Positions 47,884 to 61,204 of a stretch of DNA of 64,000 bases are shown here, one piece after another. The stretch spans positions 23,627,501 to 23,691,500 of the forward strand of contig NC_084899.1 of the NCBI RefSeq assembly GCF_958979055.1. The letters run 5' to 3'. Position numbers and translations under genes: made by a program. How positions within the stretch are numbered: position 1 is the first letter of the stretch; each line of letters starts with the position of its first letter. The notes under the pieces are model-generated. The model was not told the origin of the DNA. It was given only the letters and a program-made list of their open reading frames with translations, and did no database searches. This stretch comes from Alnus glutinosa. Taxonomy: Eukaryota > Streptophyta > Magnoliopsida > Fagales > Betulaceae.

Positions 47884-48058
47884 TATATACACGATTAAGA
47901 TCGTTAAGCGGAATATAATTCGTGTACAAAAATTTTGCCAAAAGAAAGAAAGGAGAGGTGAACAATGAACAGGAAAAAAAATGGAAAATCTATAAAAAGC
48001 TATATGCCAATTACGTGATCTCAAACTAGCTAGCTAGACCCAAGTTCTTCTCTGTACC

Positions 48059-51000
48059 ATGATGGCAGCAGTAGAAGAGAAAGGGCATGCAGATGGAAGA
48101 GAGGATTACACACAAGATGGGACTGTGGATCTCAAAGGTAGACCCGTTTTAAGATCGAAGACTGGGGGATGGAGAGCTTGTTCCTTCATTGTAGGTAATG
48201 TAGCCTTTGCCTTTTAGAGCCTTAATTTTCCCCTTGCATGCATTAATCGATTAAGAATGGGATATATGGGCCTTTCACTTCTCATTAATGCAAATGGGCT
48301 AAACTTTAATAGTTGCTGAACGTATCTTTAATTAAGGATTAACTCTTAATTTATATTTGCTGTAACCTAGTGATAGCTAGCCAATAAACAAGAAAAGTTA
48401 TATATATTGAGAAATTTAAGAAGACTGAGAAGTGAGAAGAAAGAAGACAAAGGAAAGAGAGCTAGCTTCCAAGCTAAACCTTTGTTTTAAAGATAAACTA
48501 TATATCTGAGATATTGTTATATATATTAATTGAGCCCACACGTGAAGATCTTTTTCTACCGACTTAGAAAGCTTTTGAGATAAATGGTGATTTAATTAAA
48601 ATATGTTTCACAAAAGTTTTCACAGTTTTTAGAGTTTTCTTTTTCTGATGGGAGTGTTTTTGTAGGGTATGAAGTGTTTGAGAGGATGGCATATCATGGG
48701 ATTTCATCAAACCTAGTGCAATATTTAGCAAACAAGCTCCATGAAGGCACTGTAAAATCTTCAAACAATGTCACCAACTGGGTTGGTACCATATGGATGA
48801 CACCCATTTTAGGTGCTTACATTGCAGATGCTCATATTGGCCGATACTGGACTTTTGTCATTGCATCAGGAATTTATATTGCGGTAAATTTTCTCTTTTT
48901 ACTAAGTAAATAGAGGAAGGAGAGCTAGCTAGAGGAGTAGATAAATCCCATTAATTAAATGTATGTCCCTTGCACGTGCCCTGTGATTATATATTGTTGA
49001 TAAAATAAATTAAGAATCACAACAATTTGATCATTTCTGATTTTAGGCATATTTGATTGATGTTAAAGTATAATTAAATTACCATGTCATAAAAGCTTAA
49101 GTTTTTGGGATAATAGGTGATTTAACATAGTATTAGAGTAAATATCTTGAGTTCAAACCTTATCTCCGTCATTTACTCTTATTTTAATTAAACATTTCAC
49201 GTGTTGGACATATCTTATTAAGGAGAAATTTGAAGTCACACGTGAGAGAAAGTGTTTAATCAACCATTTCCTATCAGCTTAACAATTTGGGATAATAAGT
49301 GAGTTAACAATTGATACATTATGTTTTTCACTTTATAGTGAATACGTGGATTTTTACTTATTTATATTCATTATATTCGTTAAATCACCGCTTATCCTAA
49401 AAGCTTAAACTTATAGGAAATAGTTGATTTAATCATTTAATATTCTAACACTCTTCCTTATGTGTGGGCTCAAACTCCCCCTAAATAAGTGAGGTCCAAC
49501 ACGTGGAATATTTAATTGAAATATGAGACGAATACAAAAATCAGTTTCGAAGCCAAATTATTTACTCGAATACCATGTTAAATCATCATTTATTCCAAAA
49601 GTTTAAACTGATAGTCATTCAATATATATTTTCACAATACTCCTAAATTTTGTAAACAGGGAATGTCCCTCTTAACCCTAGCAGTCTCAGTGCCAGCCTT
49701 AAGACCACCATCTTGTGGTCAAGGGATCAAAGAAGTGGATTGCAATAAACGAGCCTCATCTTTGCAAGTGGGTATTTTCTACTGTGCCCTATATCTAATT
49801 GCTGCTGGGAATGGTGGAACCAAGCCCAACATTTCAACCATGGGTGCAGACCAGTTTGATGAGTTTGATCACAAGGAAAGGACCCAAAAGCTCTCCTTCT
49901 TCAATTGGTGGTTTTGCAGCATTTTATTTGGCACCCTCTTCTCCAACACTTTGGTGATCTACATACAAGACAATGTGGGGTGGAGCCTTGGCTATGGCCT
50001 TCCAACAATTGGGCTCATGCTCTCTGTTTTGATGTTCTTGGTGGGCACTCCATTTTATAGGCACAAAGTGCTATCAGGGAGTCCTGTCACTGGCATAGCT
50101 AATGTGCTTGTTGCTGCTCTAAGGAAGAGGAAGGTACTTGTACCCACTGACCCAAAAGAGCTTCATGAGCTGAGCTTGGAAGATTATGCCAAGATTGGGA
50201 AATTCAGAATTGGTTACACCCCTTCATTAAGGTTAATCCTCTATATATACTATATATAACAGTATCCATATATATTAGGGTTGGCAATTCGTATTCGGGT
50301 GTCGGATTCGGGTCGTATCAAAGCATAGGTATAAGACTATATATGTCAACCCTAACGCGCGTACTTTGTGTCGGGTTGAATTCGAATCATGTCAAGGCAT
50401 GGTATAAAATTATATAAGTCAAATTTAATGCGACCTTATTTAATTAAACGAGTCAAACTTCTAAACCCTAACCCACTACATTGCCCCACAGATTCCTTGA
50501 CAAAGCAGCTGTGAAGAGCGGGCCAAGCTCACCATGGATGCTATGTCCAGTGACCCAAGTAGAAGAAACCAAGCAAATGATGAAAATGATTCCTGTTTTG
50601 CTTGCAACATTCATTCCAAGCACCATAATAGCTCAAGTAAGTACACTCTTCATCAAACAAGGCACCACCCTAGATAGGAGCATGGGTCCTCATTTTGAAA
50701 TCCCTCCAGCATGTCTCACAGTATTTGTGTCAATCTTCATGCTGATAAGCGTGACAATCTACGATCGCTACTTCGTTCCAACAGTACGGCGCTATACGAA
50801 GAACCCTAGAGGGATTACACTGCTACAGAGACTAGGGCTTGGCCTTGTGTTGCAAGTCATTATCATGATCACAGCTTGCTTGGTTGAAAGAAAGAGACTC
50901 GGCATTGCCAGAGAAAACCACATATTTGGCAAACACGATACAGTTCCTCTAACCATTTTCATTCTCCTCCCTCAGTTTGCATTGTCAGGGGTTGCTGATG

Positions 51001-51341
51001 CCTTTGCGGAAGTTGCAAAGCTAGAGTTTTTCTATGATCAGGCTCCAGAAGGCATGAAAAGCCTGGGGACCTCATATTGCACTAGTAGCATTGGGATTGG
51101 GCACTTTTTCAGTAGTTTTCTTTTAACAACAGTTTCTCATATCACAAAGAGGCACGGCCACAAGGGTTGGATTTTGGATAATCTAAATGTCTCTCATTTA
51201 GACTACTATTATGCTTTCTTGGCCATCCTGGGCTTTCTCAACTGCCTCTTCTTTTTGCTCGTAGCAAAGTTCTTTGTTTATAATGACGTGACGAAATCCA
51301 AGGGGGACATAGCCATGGAAGCTTCTCTGAGAAAAGCTTAA
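48059..51341 (+). CDS. NRT1/PTR family transporter, NPF5-like (copy C, older paralogue)
   Basis: Exons 48059-48194, 48666-48883, 49660-50231 and 50492-51341 join in phase into 591 residues. Intron positions and phases equal those of copies A and B, but introns are shorter and diverged. EVFER (TM1), GADQFD (here with the usual Asp), FFNWWFCSILFGTLF and FYDQAPEGMKSLG are present. Where other family members have GTGGTKPN, this copy has GNGGTKPN. The C-terminus is shorter by about 16 residues. Two in-frame ATGs are adjacent (48059 and 48062); the second lines up with the start of A and B. The gene points toward BARD1, with about 430 bp between their stop codons. A CACTA terminus sits in its proximal promoter. 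The substrate cannot be inferred. Confidence 0.93.
50270..50480. repeat. Dispersed repeat in intron 3 of NPF copy C
   Basis: Starts TTAGGGTTGGCAATTCGTAT and carries GGGTGTCGGATTCGGGTC and TTTAATTAAACGAGTCAAAC motifs, related to the repeat in intron 2 of NPF copies A and B. It almost fills the intron and ends about 20 bp before the acceptor. Confidence 0.5.
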
Positions 51342-51770
51342 TCTCAAGAATACTAAGTCCTGAAGACAGTATAAGCTGATTAAAGTTAGTGTATTGCTTG
51401 GTTTATATATCAAATAACTATGACTAGAAAAGTAATAACATCGTCGGATCAAATGCCAAATTAATCAACGAAACATTGTGACTTCTGTAGCAAAAATACA
51501 GAGCTGTATTTAATTATACAACTTAATCACATTCATGGAAGGCTTTAAAGAAATGATAAATAGTAATTATAACAACAAAATATCTGCATACAAATGCTTT
51601 ATCAGAAAACAAAAGTCTGAAACAGACAGCAATTTATCCCAAGCAAAAAGACACAGCTCTGTCTAATTTTATAACTAAACTATATACATTTGGGCCTTAA
51701 GCAAGCTTGATAAAGAGATTATTATCCTGGACTGATGATAACAAAAAAAAAAAGGATCACAAAAGCTTTC

Positions 51771-54700
51771 TCAGCTGACAAAAGGCTGCAACTTACATGC
51801 AGCAATTGATTCCACAAGCCAAGTGTGACCAATAACATGGGATCCAATATCTGCGGCTACATCCTGCGCTTCACTCAATCTCTTCCAAAGAATATCAACT
51901 TCCTCTCCTACCTTGCAGCCTTGTGGGGAATCAAGGTTGTAGACAATTAGTACCCTCACCGGAGCTACCTCATCACAGCTTTGTGACAGCAATTCTTCTT
52001 TACTTTTCAAAACAGCACCTCCTGCAGTTACAACCAAATTTTGGAGATCGTCCTTGTATTCAGGCACAAAATCACCAGAAAAATAGAATTTGAACCCATT
52101 GAAGAGCTTTGGTGCCTAGAAAAGAAGAAAAGCAAATCAGTTATCTCAATTAGATAGGAAACACATGCCGTGAGACAACAAATAATGAAAGTATGCTTGT
52201 AGGGAATACAAGTGTAAAACTATTTTTCTAGATCAAATTGCAGTAAGTTAAGTCAGCACTTGTAGTCTTCCGTAAATCTTCCCATCCCAGCAGAAAGCAT
52301 GTTTTGATCCCAAACTTTCGATATTACAAAATACATAATTTACCAGCTAAGATATGGCCTATTGAGTTCTGCTAAATGTTTTCCTCAACATGAAAATGCT
52401 CAAATTGACAGCATAAAACCGGAGGACTCAAAGTAGATAGTCATCCTATTTCGTGTGAATTATTATGAGAGAATTATTTGGAAATTAGTCCAGATATTCC
52501 AGTAGCAAGACAGGCCACTTGAACAAAGGTGATTATAAAGGTTGGAGTATACATGATCCAGATAAAACAGTTCACAAGTATGCGTGCAAGTATTCGTGAG
52601 AGAACTAGCTTTACATTATTTGAAGCCATAAGCCTGCCAGTTTTGGGGCCATCAGAACACCCATGGTTGTCAAGACAAACTTCGTAGGGTACTTCGTCCA
52701 CAGGATGCATAGCTTCCATGCAAGCTTTTACCCCTGCAAAGCCAGCATTTCAAGGTACATCAATAAGTATCATTCAAATGAACTAATAGCAAGAAACAAG
52801 ACCCAGGGTAAGAAATGCCAATATAGACATAAACATAAAAGGTCCTTAGTAGCACTCATTACAGATCTCTAAATACTAATGTCAAACATCTTGAAATATT
52901 TATCAAGGCAGAATTCCAATTTCTTCGTACAAGATGACCCCGTTTCTTATATATAAAAAATAAAGATTTAAAAACAGATAGCAAATGTTAACTCTTCTAT
53001 GTGGTCTCCAAGAGTTTCACCTCCACCCACCCCCTCCAGTTGCCAAAATAAAGAAAAGAAACTAACCTTGCTCCATTAAAGGAGCCAGAAAAGGTAAAAA
53101 TATAGCCTAGAAGATAATTTATTGTCTCACTAGACAATGCTAAAGAAGAGCATGAGTAATTGATGCAATCAATAGCAACCAAGAACATTGAAGGGACAGG
53201 TATAACTTACAGCCAATGTTAACAATCCATCTCCCATTCAAAATGGCCATGAGAACTTTCAGTGTCCTGGTGCATGCACCTTGTGCATCTGTGGATGCAA
53301 TCACATGTGTGACATTTGGTTTCCAGTACTTAGCCACAGTTGCACCACACATACTTGCAAACTTGAGCACAAGAACCTATAGACAATTATTTAAAAAGCA
53401 AAGGTGAAAAAGCATATCACTTGATAACTAACAAATAGGATCATTTGAAATGCATATGCATATACTAAAATTGGGTTTCCAAACACATAGGCTAGTGTGA
53501 GACTCTGACAAAATAAAACCTTGCTAAGAATATTCTTTGCCAGAAATCTTTGAAGTCAGGTGCTTCAGTTACTTAATTCCTATTTCACATGACAACTCTC
53601 ATACTCTTATCCAAGAGAAACAGTTCATCTAAAATGATTCGGTTAAAATCCAATGACAAAAATCTTCTTATAAATATGATGATTTTTCTTCAAAATGCTT
53701 TACGCAAAACAAATTAATCATTTATTGCAATGAGCTCCTTGAAAGCCATGCAAACTGTTTTATAGAATGTTCATGAAATAGGAAATTATAAAAGAGAGTC
53801 ACCATTATCACTGACCCTCATAATTCATATATATACATATAAGATTGAAGACAATATTCTAGAAAATGGACAGTTCACCATAGGACAACTCACTCATAGG
53901 ACACCTCACCTCCTTCTATAATAGGGACACTAGTCCCTTTCTTTCTAACACAAACAAACATACAGTCTCAGAGAGCTCTACACTCAGTTTTGAGAAAATC
54001 CCAGAAGAAGAAAACTATTTCAATTTCCACCAAGACAATGAATCGTGTGAATGATGAAAGAAAAGAAAAAAGAGAAGAAGACAAACTAACCTTCTCTTTA
54101 GAAGATAGAGCAGATCCACATATAACCCATTTTTTGGCTCTCTTTGGAGCTACCCAAAGTTCAGACTGCTGAGGGCCTCTGCATGTGGAATGACAAAAAT
54201 AGGAAATAGATCATATATTGGTAGACAACCTATGGTGGTAAGTTACATGAGATAGAAGAATATATTGATAAGCAATCATTTTATTTTTCATTTACGGGCA
54301 CCAAAATTGTCATAAACCAAGCATCTACCTTAAAAACTTTCCAAAATAGTGCTGAAAAGTACTTATGACACATAATTTGTGTTTTGCTCCTAACAATTGT
54401 CAAAGTACATTTTCTGTCTATAAACCAGTGATTCAGAGACAATACCCAAATACGACAATATAAAGATTTAGAAATGATTAATTTCCAAATGCCAAAGTAC
54501 TTTTTATCAATTTATGTGTCTATGAACCATCCATTCGGAGACAAGATACAAATTCAGAGATGATTAATTATTGGAAAATTATACACATTAATTAAATATT
54601 TGAACGTGTGCGTGTGTGTGTGTGTGTGTGTTTTATATAAACACCAATTTTTGTTTGAAAAGTAAATAATAAACACTAAAAGGAATAACATTGGTACAAA

Positions 54701-57700
54701 TATTAAAACTAATTTTGAAGCTACAAATAACATTAAAACACATAATTTCTAAAAAATTGGAAAATTAGAGGTGTAACTTTCTAAAACATCCAACCACATG
54801 TTTACCAATTAAATCCCTACTTTATTACAAGTAATAAGAATTTTACTGACAAAACCAAAGGAAAAAAGTACATAAGATATAAAATGTATTGTAACGACTC
54901 CAAAAAAGCGTTGGCAACATCTATGATATCACTCCAAAATGACTAATCAAGTTGCAATTAGAACTCCCTAGAATCATTTACAAAGCACAGTAAAACCTAA
55001 TAAATAACCAATGTGAAACTTAACACCTATGAGCTCCTTTATAATCCACTCATCTCCCCCCACCCAAATTAAATCCCTGATGTCCTCGTCATAGGCACGT
55101 CATGCACTGCTCCAATACAACATGGCATCACTAGATTGCTCTTATACCATTTATAACAACCCAAAGGAAGAAGAAGAAGAAGAAGAAGAAAAAGAGAGAT
55201 AGACGACGAAGAAGAAAGCTATCCATATACACGCTATTACTCCAAAAAAAACTAATCAAGTTGCATTTGGAACTCCCTAGAATCGCTTATAAAGTTCATT
55301 TTCAGCTAATAGGAAACCAATATGAAACTTAACACCTACGAGCTCCTTTATAATCCACCCACTCTATATAGACTAATCTTCCCAATGTAGGAGTAGGGTG
55401 TTACATGTATCCTCCATAGTACACATTTAAATGTCCATTTTCGCTTAATAAAATTACATTTACCCCTATACATTCTTCATTTCTTCTTACTGTATCCATA
55501 CCATATCCGAGCATATCCCACTGTATCCATAGAAAAAAAAAAACAATTTTTTTTTATTTACGAATTCATATCTAATACATATCCTGAAAAAATAATATTA
55601 AATACATACCATATAAAGGTGTAATAGATATTTTGTATTATCTATGCTTCCTAGTGTAGTATGAATTTAAATTTTAGGAGAAAAGAGGAAGCAAAAGATT
55701 TCTTCTTTACTTTAATAAGAGGAAAAGACGTGGAAAAACTATATTCAAGATTCATCATATTCATATTCTAACACTTGAGAATTAGATGATGCTTTTGAAA
55801 TATTTCTACACCTCTTTCTAAAATAAACAATTAGATGACCAATTTTTACTCTAACAATGTTTATGCAGCCCGATTACCTGAACAAAACAAAAAAACAATT
55901 TCAACTATTTATCCGTATGAAACACTAAAAATTGATGCAATTATCAAGTATCTCATACTGCTGACTTGGCAGAGGATAATCCTTAGAATCAAGTTTGCCA
56001 GACCTGGACCTCTCATTTGGAAACTTGACAGAAGAATGAGCAGGACAGAGCATAAGAAAGTTTTCCTGTGAGAAACCAAAGAGCAACAAGCCATTAGTTA
56101 AAGCTTAACTCACTACATTGAAACAAGAGATGGACACAACAACAAATCACCATGATACTAAATGAAAAGGCATAGGGCAGTTACATGATCCCAGCGACAA
56201 TTTGATATTTGTGCTGCACAGGGAAGGTGATAGCTTCTCCGACAGGATTTTGCATAACAGCCCAGGGCTGCTCCCTTCTGTCCACATCTGCTGCACTTGA
56301 GCTTTGCACCCCTTGCCACTTCTGCCTTCAAATTCTTAATAGTTTCATTAACAAAATACACTTGTGGTGCCCTGCATTTTAGAATTATATTATGTCTTCC
56401 TCTAATAGCAAAGAGAACAAGAAAAGGCTAAAAAAGGAAACAAGAATTGACGAGAACTGGCCCCTTCAGCATTTTTAGCAAAACACAGATATGAAAACCC
56501 ATAAAGTTATATACCCCTGTTAAAGCATTAAAAAAAAAAAAAAAAACTAATTTCATATATTTGTTTCTCAAATGACTTTTAAGAGTTATACAAGGCAGCT
56601 AAATACCAAAAGCCATTTGGAAATACTAAAAATGCCAAGAAGACATACCAATCAACGCATAGTCTGTGAACGTGTATGACATTTGAAAGCGTTGCCTCAT
56701 CTCCTACTACAATTTTCCCATTAGCATAATGCAACATTGGGCCAGTATGCTGGAAGAATTTAAGAACATCACAAGGAGATTAGGACCAAATCTATCTGTA
56801 ACTATGAAACATATTGGGATAATCTCCCAATGTTATTCTTTATCAACAAAAGCAATGGCACACAAACATCAATTAAAATTATATAAATATGTAAACTTTA
56901 CCACTGAAATCTCAGGGGACTGGCAAAAAGCACAAATGCTTTTAGGCACAAATGAGGCATCTGATATTACAGGCTGCTGTGCAGCAGCAGAAGGCACCCT
57001 AGATTCGGCTTCGAAATCAGAACTGGGAGTTACTACGATTTCAGAATGTGAAACAACTGGTGGAATACAACCGTCTGCTTTCATGCTCAACTCTGATGCG
57101 CCATAGTTTAATTTCTTTTGTCTCTTGATACCCCTCAAATGACCATCTTCGGTTTCAGAGGCAGAACCGTCATGCCCCAACTGCCTAATCTTACCTTCAG
57201 AATCTTTGTCAATTGCTCTCTTGATTAAAGATTTTCCTAGACTCTGAAAATGCATAAAGATAAAGATAAGGAATGAAGTAACTATAAATAAAAAAAATAA
57301 AAAATAAAAACTAAAAGCACAATGCAGCTAGCTGCAACAGTAGTAGTAGGAAACAATATTAAAAACCAAAGCAACAAAATCATTATCAAATCAAACTGTT
57401 AATTTCCTATAGGATCATTGACCTGATCATAGCTGTCACCATCTGAACCCTTAGCATCACCAATTGAAGGAGGGGTATTCAGCAATGACTGTGACACCCG
57501 ATTCATCTCTATTTCCACAACATTAGGCTCTTCAAGGCCCCCAGGTCCCATTGGCAAACTCAGTGATGGCGAATTGGTACTCACTACCTGATTAAGTTTT
57601 TCTCCTCCTCTACCACCTTTACCATCTGCTGGCATGCTGTGTTTCTCATATCCATCATTCTTGCTGACCCCATCTTCAGCAGAATGATTCAAATTCAAAG

Positions 57701-59284
57701 GAACCTGAACTCGCTTATTAGCCGATAATGAGAAGATGGACTGCCCACTGCATGACTTATCCCCTTGGATAATTTCAAATGGTTCCTTACTCAATTTATC
57801 AGCAGAAAGTGAAGTCTGGCATTGCTCCAAAATCCTCCTTGAACCTACAATATCATGTAACACACAATAACTAACCTATAAATTGAATTTGTATTCTTAA
57901 AGACAAGCAAATGTCAGTTAAAACAATGTCTATCAGATAAGGGCACTTATAGTGGTTGTACCAGAAGAAACATGCTGAAACAAATTGGCGCTGAAAGTAG
58001 ATTCCAAACCCCTATAGATTGTTGCCAGATTTTCCATGTAAGGCGCAGGCCTTGAATCTGCCACCTCAGAATAAGTTAGACGAACCTCTTACATCAAGAG
58101 ACAGAAATAGCTTCAAGAATAGTTCTCTAAAGATGGTAAAAGATATATTAGATGCGAACAATCCAAAAGCCAATCGGAAAAACTGTAACAGTTTTTAAAC
58201 TTGCCTCTGCTTGTTTTGATGAAAAATATTTAAACTTTCCCATAATACTCTTACCCCAAAACCCTCAAGCTAAGCTTAAGAAACATGAGAAACTCAACTA
58301 CAATGTAAATTACCCATCATACAGAAAAGCGAGTAGAGGCCTAAAAAATTATTTTATATATAAAAAAAAAAAATGGAGTCAACGAAGAAAAAAGAAAAAA
58401 AAAAAAAAGAATATGGCATCCAAAGAAAAAAATCACTGCAAAGTACATACCTTGGTTGAGATACTGAGCTTTACAGACGGGGCACTCTGATTTAAGCTGT
58501 GTTGAAATGGGTATGCAGGAACTGCAAGGAATTCAAAAACCCAAACCCAGAATACAAATCAAATCAAATCAAAAAAAAAAAAAAAAAGGAACAAGACTAA
58601 GATCACGATCAAGATGCAGTGGAAACGAACTTGCAGAAAATGTGATTGCAGGGGAGTAACATTGGTCTTTCGAGCAAGCATAAACTGCAAAACACCAACA
58701 TGAAACCCATAATAGATTACAGTCACAAACAAAAGAAATCACTAAGGCAATGTTCAGTTCACCAATAGATCAAAACCAAAAATAAAAAAATAAACTTCAA
58801 ATCAAAATATTTGTTCTTTTACCTTGGCTAAAAAATAAAAAATAAAAACAAAAAACAAAACAGAACAGAACAAAAACAATAGTTGAAGAAGAAGTATCAG
58901 CATTTTCTCTACAAAGCAAACAAATTTTTTCTCTTAAAATTAAATACAAATCAGAAAGAAAGTTAGTGCGAGCAAAAGGAAAAAACTTGAAAATACACTC
59001 TCTTTTGTAACCAAACAATAGCATAAGATTATAACTCAGTTTCTCTTCTAGAATGTGAACCAAGAAATAAGAAAAAAGGATTCGCGCTACCCAACAAATT
59101 TGTGGGCTTTTAGCCAAGGATTCTCTCAGCTACCAAACAGAGCATCAACAAAACAACAACACAAACAACAATGTGAAGAAAAAAAAAATTACCAGAGAGG
59201 GCACTTGAGCTCGAGACCCATCTTCTGGAAATGAAGAACCCACGGGTTCAGAAATCTACCACTACCACTCACAGAGTCTCCCAT
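51771..59284 (-). CDS. BARD1: BRCA1-associated RING domain protein 1 (BARD1)
   Basis: Thirteen exons join in phase on the minus strand: 59284-59193, 58684-58631, 58521-58451, 58057-57962, 57844-57423, 57243-56902, 56749-56649, 56371-56185, 56065-55959, 54178-54091, 53376-53211, 52733-52615 and 52115-51771. They give 729 residues; Arabidopsis BARD1 has about 714. An N-terminal RING (KCPLC, then LLPCNHIFC and SECPVCKAQ, residues about 27-78) forms the E3 ligase half with BRCA1. A long linker follows, then an extended PHD (FCQSP; HVHRLCVDW; CSRCGQKGAALGC; SCRRSYHLPC; about 345-475). Two BRCT domains end the protein (THVIASTDAQGACTRTLKVL in the first; GHTWLVESIAACKLQP at the end). In plants it acts in homologous recombination and, as ROW1, in WUSCHEL repression. 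I saw no broken exon. The start at 59284 gives the conserved FLNPWVLH; exon 2, only 54 bp, is the least certain. Confidence 0.93.
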
Positions 59285-59639
59285 CCCCACTCGATACAGT
59301 CCAAGCCAAAGCAAAGCAGTAAATGTCCTCACAAAACACAGATGTGTGTTTCCAGAGTGGTTTTTGCGTTGCGAGAGAGGGAGTTTTAATTGGGGACAGT
59401 GAAGTACACGTGGACGGCTGGGATTGTGTTTTTTAGGGGGGAAGATGAAGCGCGCGGGGAGTGATTGATTTGACATTTTGATTAGGGGGAACGCTGACAT
59501 CTGGAGTGGGCGCGCCATTTTTCATGGATTTTCGGGAACTCCCGCCAGCGTGCTTTCGTGCTGACGTGGTGTGTTAAGAAATTTTTTTTTTTACAAAAAG
59601 GCACATTAATCATTAATGTTTTTTCTAAGCGAGAAGGGC

Positions 59640-59830
59640 ATTAATTTAGAGTAATGATTTACTACCACCTTTTAACACAACTTTTCACTACCTTGCTTAT
59701 GTGGCAAGGTGGTCCCCCACCTTATTTTATTTTTAAAACTTAAAAAGTAATAGGGGACCACCTTGCCACATAAGAAAGGTGGTGAAAAGTTGTGTTAAAA
59801 AGTGAAAGTGAATCATTACTCATTAATTTA
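59640..59830. mobile_element. 173-bp MITE, fold-back, 9-bp target duplication (Mutator-like)
   Basis: The element 59649-59821 lies between ATTAATTTA at 59640-59648 and 59822-59830. Ends are GAGTAATGAT and ATCATTACTC. Nearly the whole element is an inverted repeat around a short centre near 59727-59740, with arms sharing TTAACACAACTTTTCAC and TATGTGGCAAGGTGGTCCCC. It lies about 365 bp upstream of the BARD1 start codon. Confidence 0.9.
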
Positions 59831-60020
59831 TAACCAAATTTGTGACCTTTATCATATACCAAATTCAGATAATACACAAAATTCAATGAATTGTAATTTG
59901 TATTGCATTTACTGCCTTCTTAATGTAAAAAGTGATTATTATAGCTTTTATTATAATCTCTTATAAATTTATATGAGAGTTTATATTTTATGTAAATAAC
60001 TATCAGGTTACTCTAAAAAA

Positions 60021-61184
60021 GAAAAACTTTTGTCCCTCTTTTCTCTTTACTGTGCTGCCAAAAGCAAGTAAGAGGAGGGAGTACCGACCGTCGGTGTCGT
60101 TGGCGATTTTTCTCTGAAGGCAAAAATCGTTTGAGTTTGGTTTTGCGGGAAAGGGAGGCTCTACGTCTCCCTCTCCCGGTGGTGTGTCTCCTTTGATAGT
60201 GTTTAGTTTCTCAACTTTTAGAGCTGTAGGGTTTTTGTTCCCCCGGTTTGATCCGGTTGGGGTTGCTGTTCACCTAGCCCTTGGGCTATGGTGGTTTGTG
60301 CTTTATTAGGCTCAGGCATTAAGTCTCAACGCTAGTTGTTCTGGTTGGGGGAGTGGCTGGTTTGTGTGTCGTAGTCGGAGTGTTTTTGGCCGGTCTTTTC
60401 TTGTTTTTATTCAGATTTTTGATGCCAGATCTACGCACGTCCGCCGATTTCTGCTACACACACGCCCCTCAGCCGAGTTCTCCGTCGCCGTCTGCTCCTG
60501 CTGCCGGTCGCATAGGTCACGCCATATGTCGGAGTTCGGCGCGTAGCCTGCACGCGCCAGAGAGTCCTTTGCTCTTTGGTGCGCGTGACGGCCACGTTCC
60601 GCGATTTTCGGGCCTTGCACGGTGGGGATGGGGTCTCCGGCGGCTGATCTTCGGCTGGGTGGTATTGGTGATGGCGCGTGTTTCCCACGCGCCGTCGTCT
60701 CTGGCGGAGTCCGCCTCTGTAACTTCTACCGGCACTGCGTTGGTGTTTCCTGCTTGGGTCTTCTGTTTCGGTTTACCTTTGTAATTTTTAGACATTATGG
60801 GACTGTTTGATGGCTTGTTGCTAGATCTGCCTCTTTTCTTTGTAATCGGTTGTGCTTTATTGTTTAAAGAGGCTTAAAGATTACTTATTGTAATGTTTAT
60901 TTATTATTTGGGTAGCTGTTGTTATGTATATTCTTAATCTTTCTCACAGGCTATCTTATTTGATAGGCTGCTTTAAGTCAGGTTTTCCTGACTTAGTGGG
61001 TGGAGTTTCTATATCTCTAGTCACACTAGGGCCTACGGGCAGTGGTTTTTGCCTTCGGGCATGTATGAGTTCCTATTGTATTTCTATTGGCCTTTGGTCA
61101 GCTGTATTCCCTTTTGGGGCTCATATTCAGTAATGAAGTCTTCAGTTTCTTTTCAAAAAAAAAAAAAAAAAGAGAAAAACTTTT
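60021..61184 (+). mobile_element. Poly(A)-tailed non-LTR retroposon with 11-bp target duplication
   Basis: The insert 60032-61173 is flanked by GAAAAACTTTT (60021-60031 and 61174-61184) and ends in a poly(A) run from 61155. The 3' end, AGTAATGAAGTCTTCAGTTTC followed by TTTTC and A's, resembles plant LINE 3' ends. The body is clearly more GC-rich (about 60460-60740) than its surroundings and has no reverse transcriptase or endonuclease frame. It is a LINE-derived non-autonomous copy, or a retroposed transcript of unknown origin; the open frame at 60353-60784 shows no known domain. Confidence 0.8.
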
Positions 61185-61204
61185 TATTACATAGACTACT
61201 ATAT

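Noticed and set aside
59500-59570. E2F-like promoter sites near GGCGCGCC and CTCCCGCC upstream of BARD1
   Set aside because: Neither matches the plant E2F consensus fully; an S-phase link is plausible from gene function only.
60353-60784. 143-codon open frame in the retroposon
   Set aside because: GC-rich sequence open in several frames on both strands; no domain.
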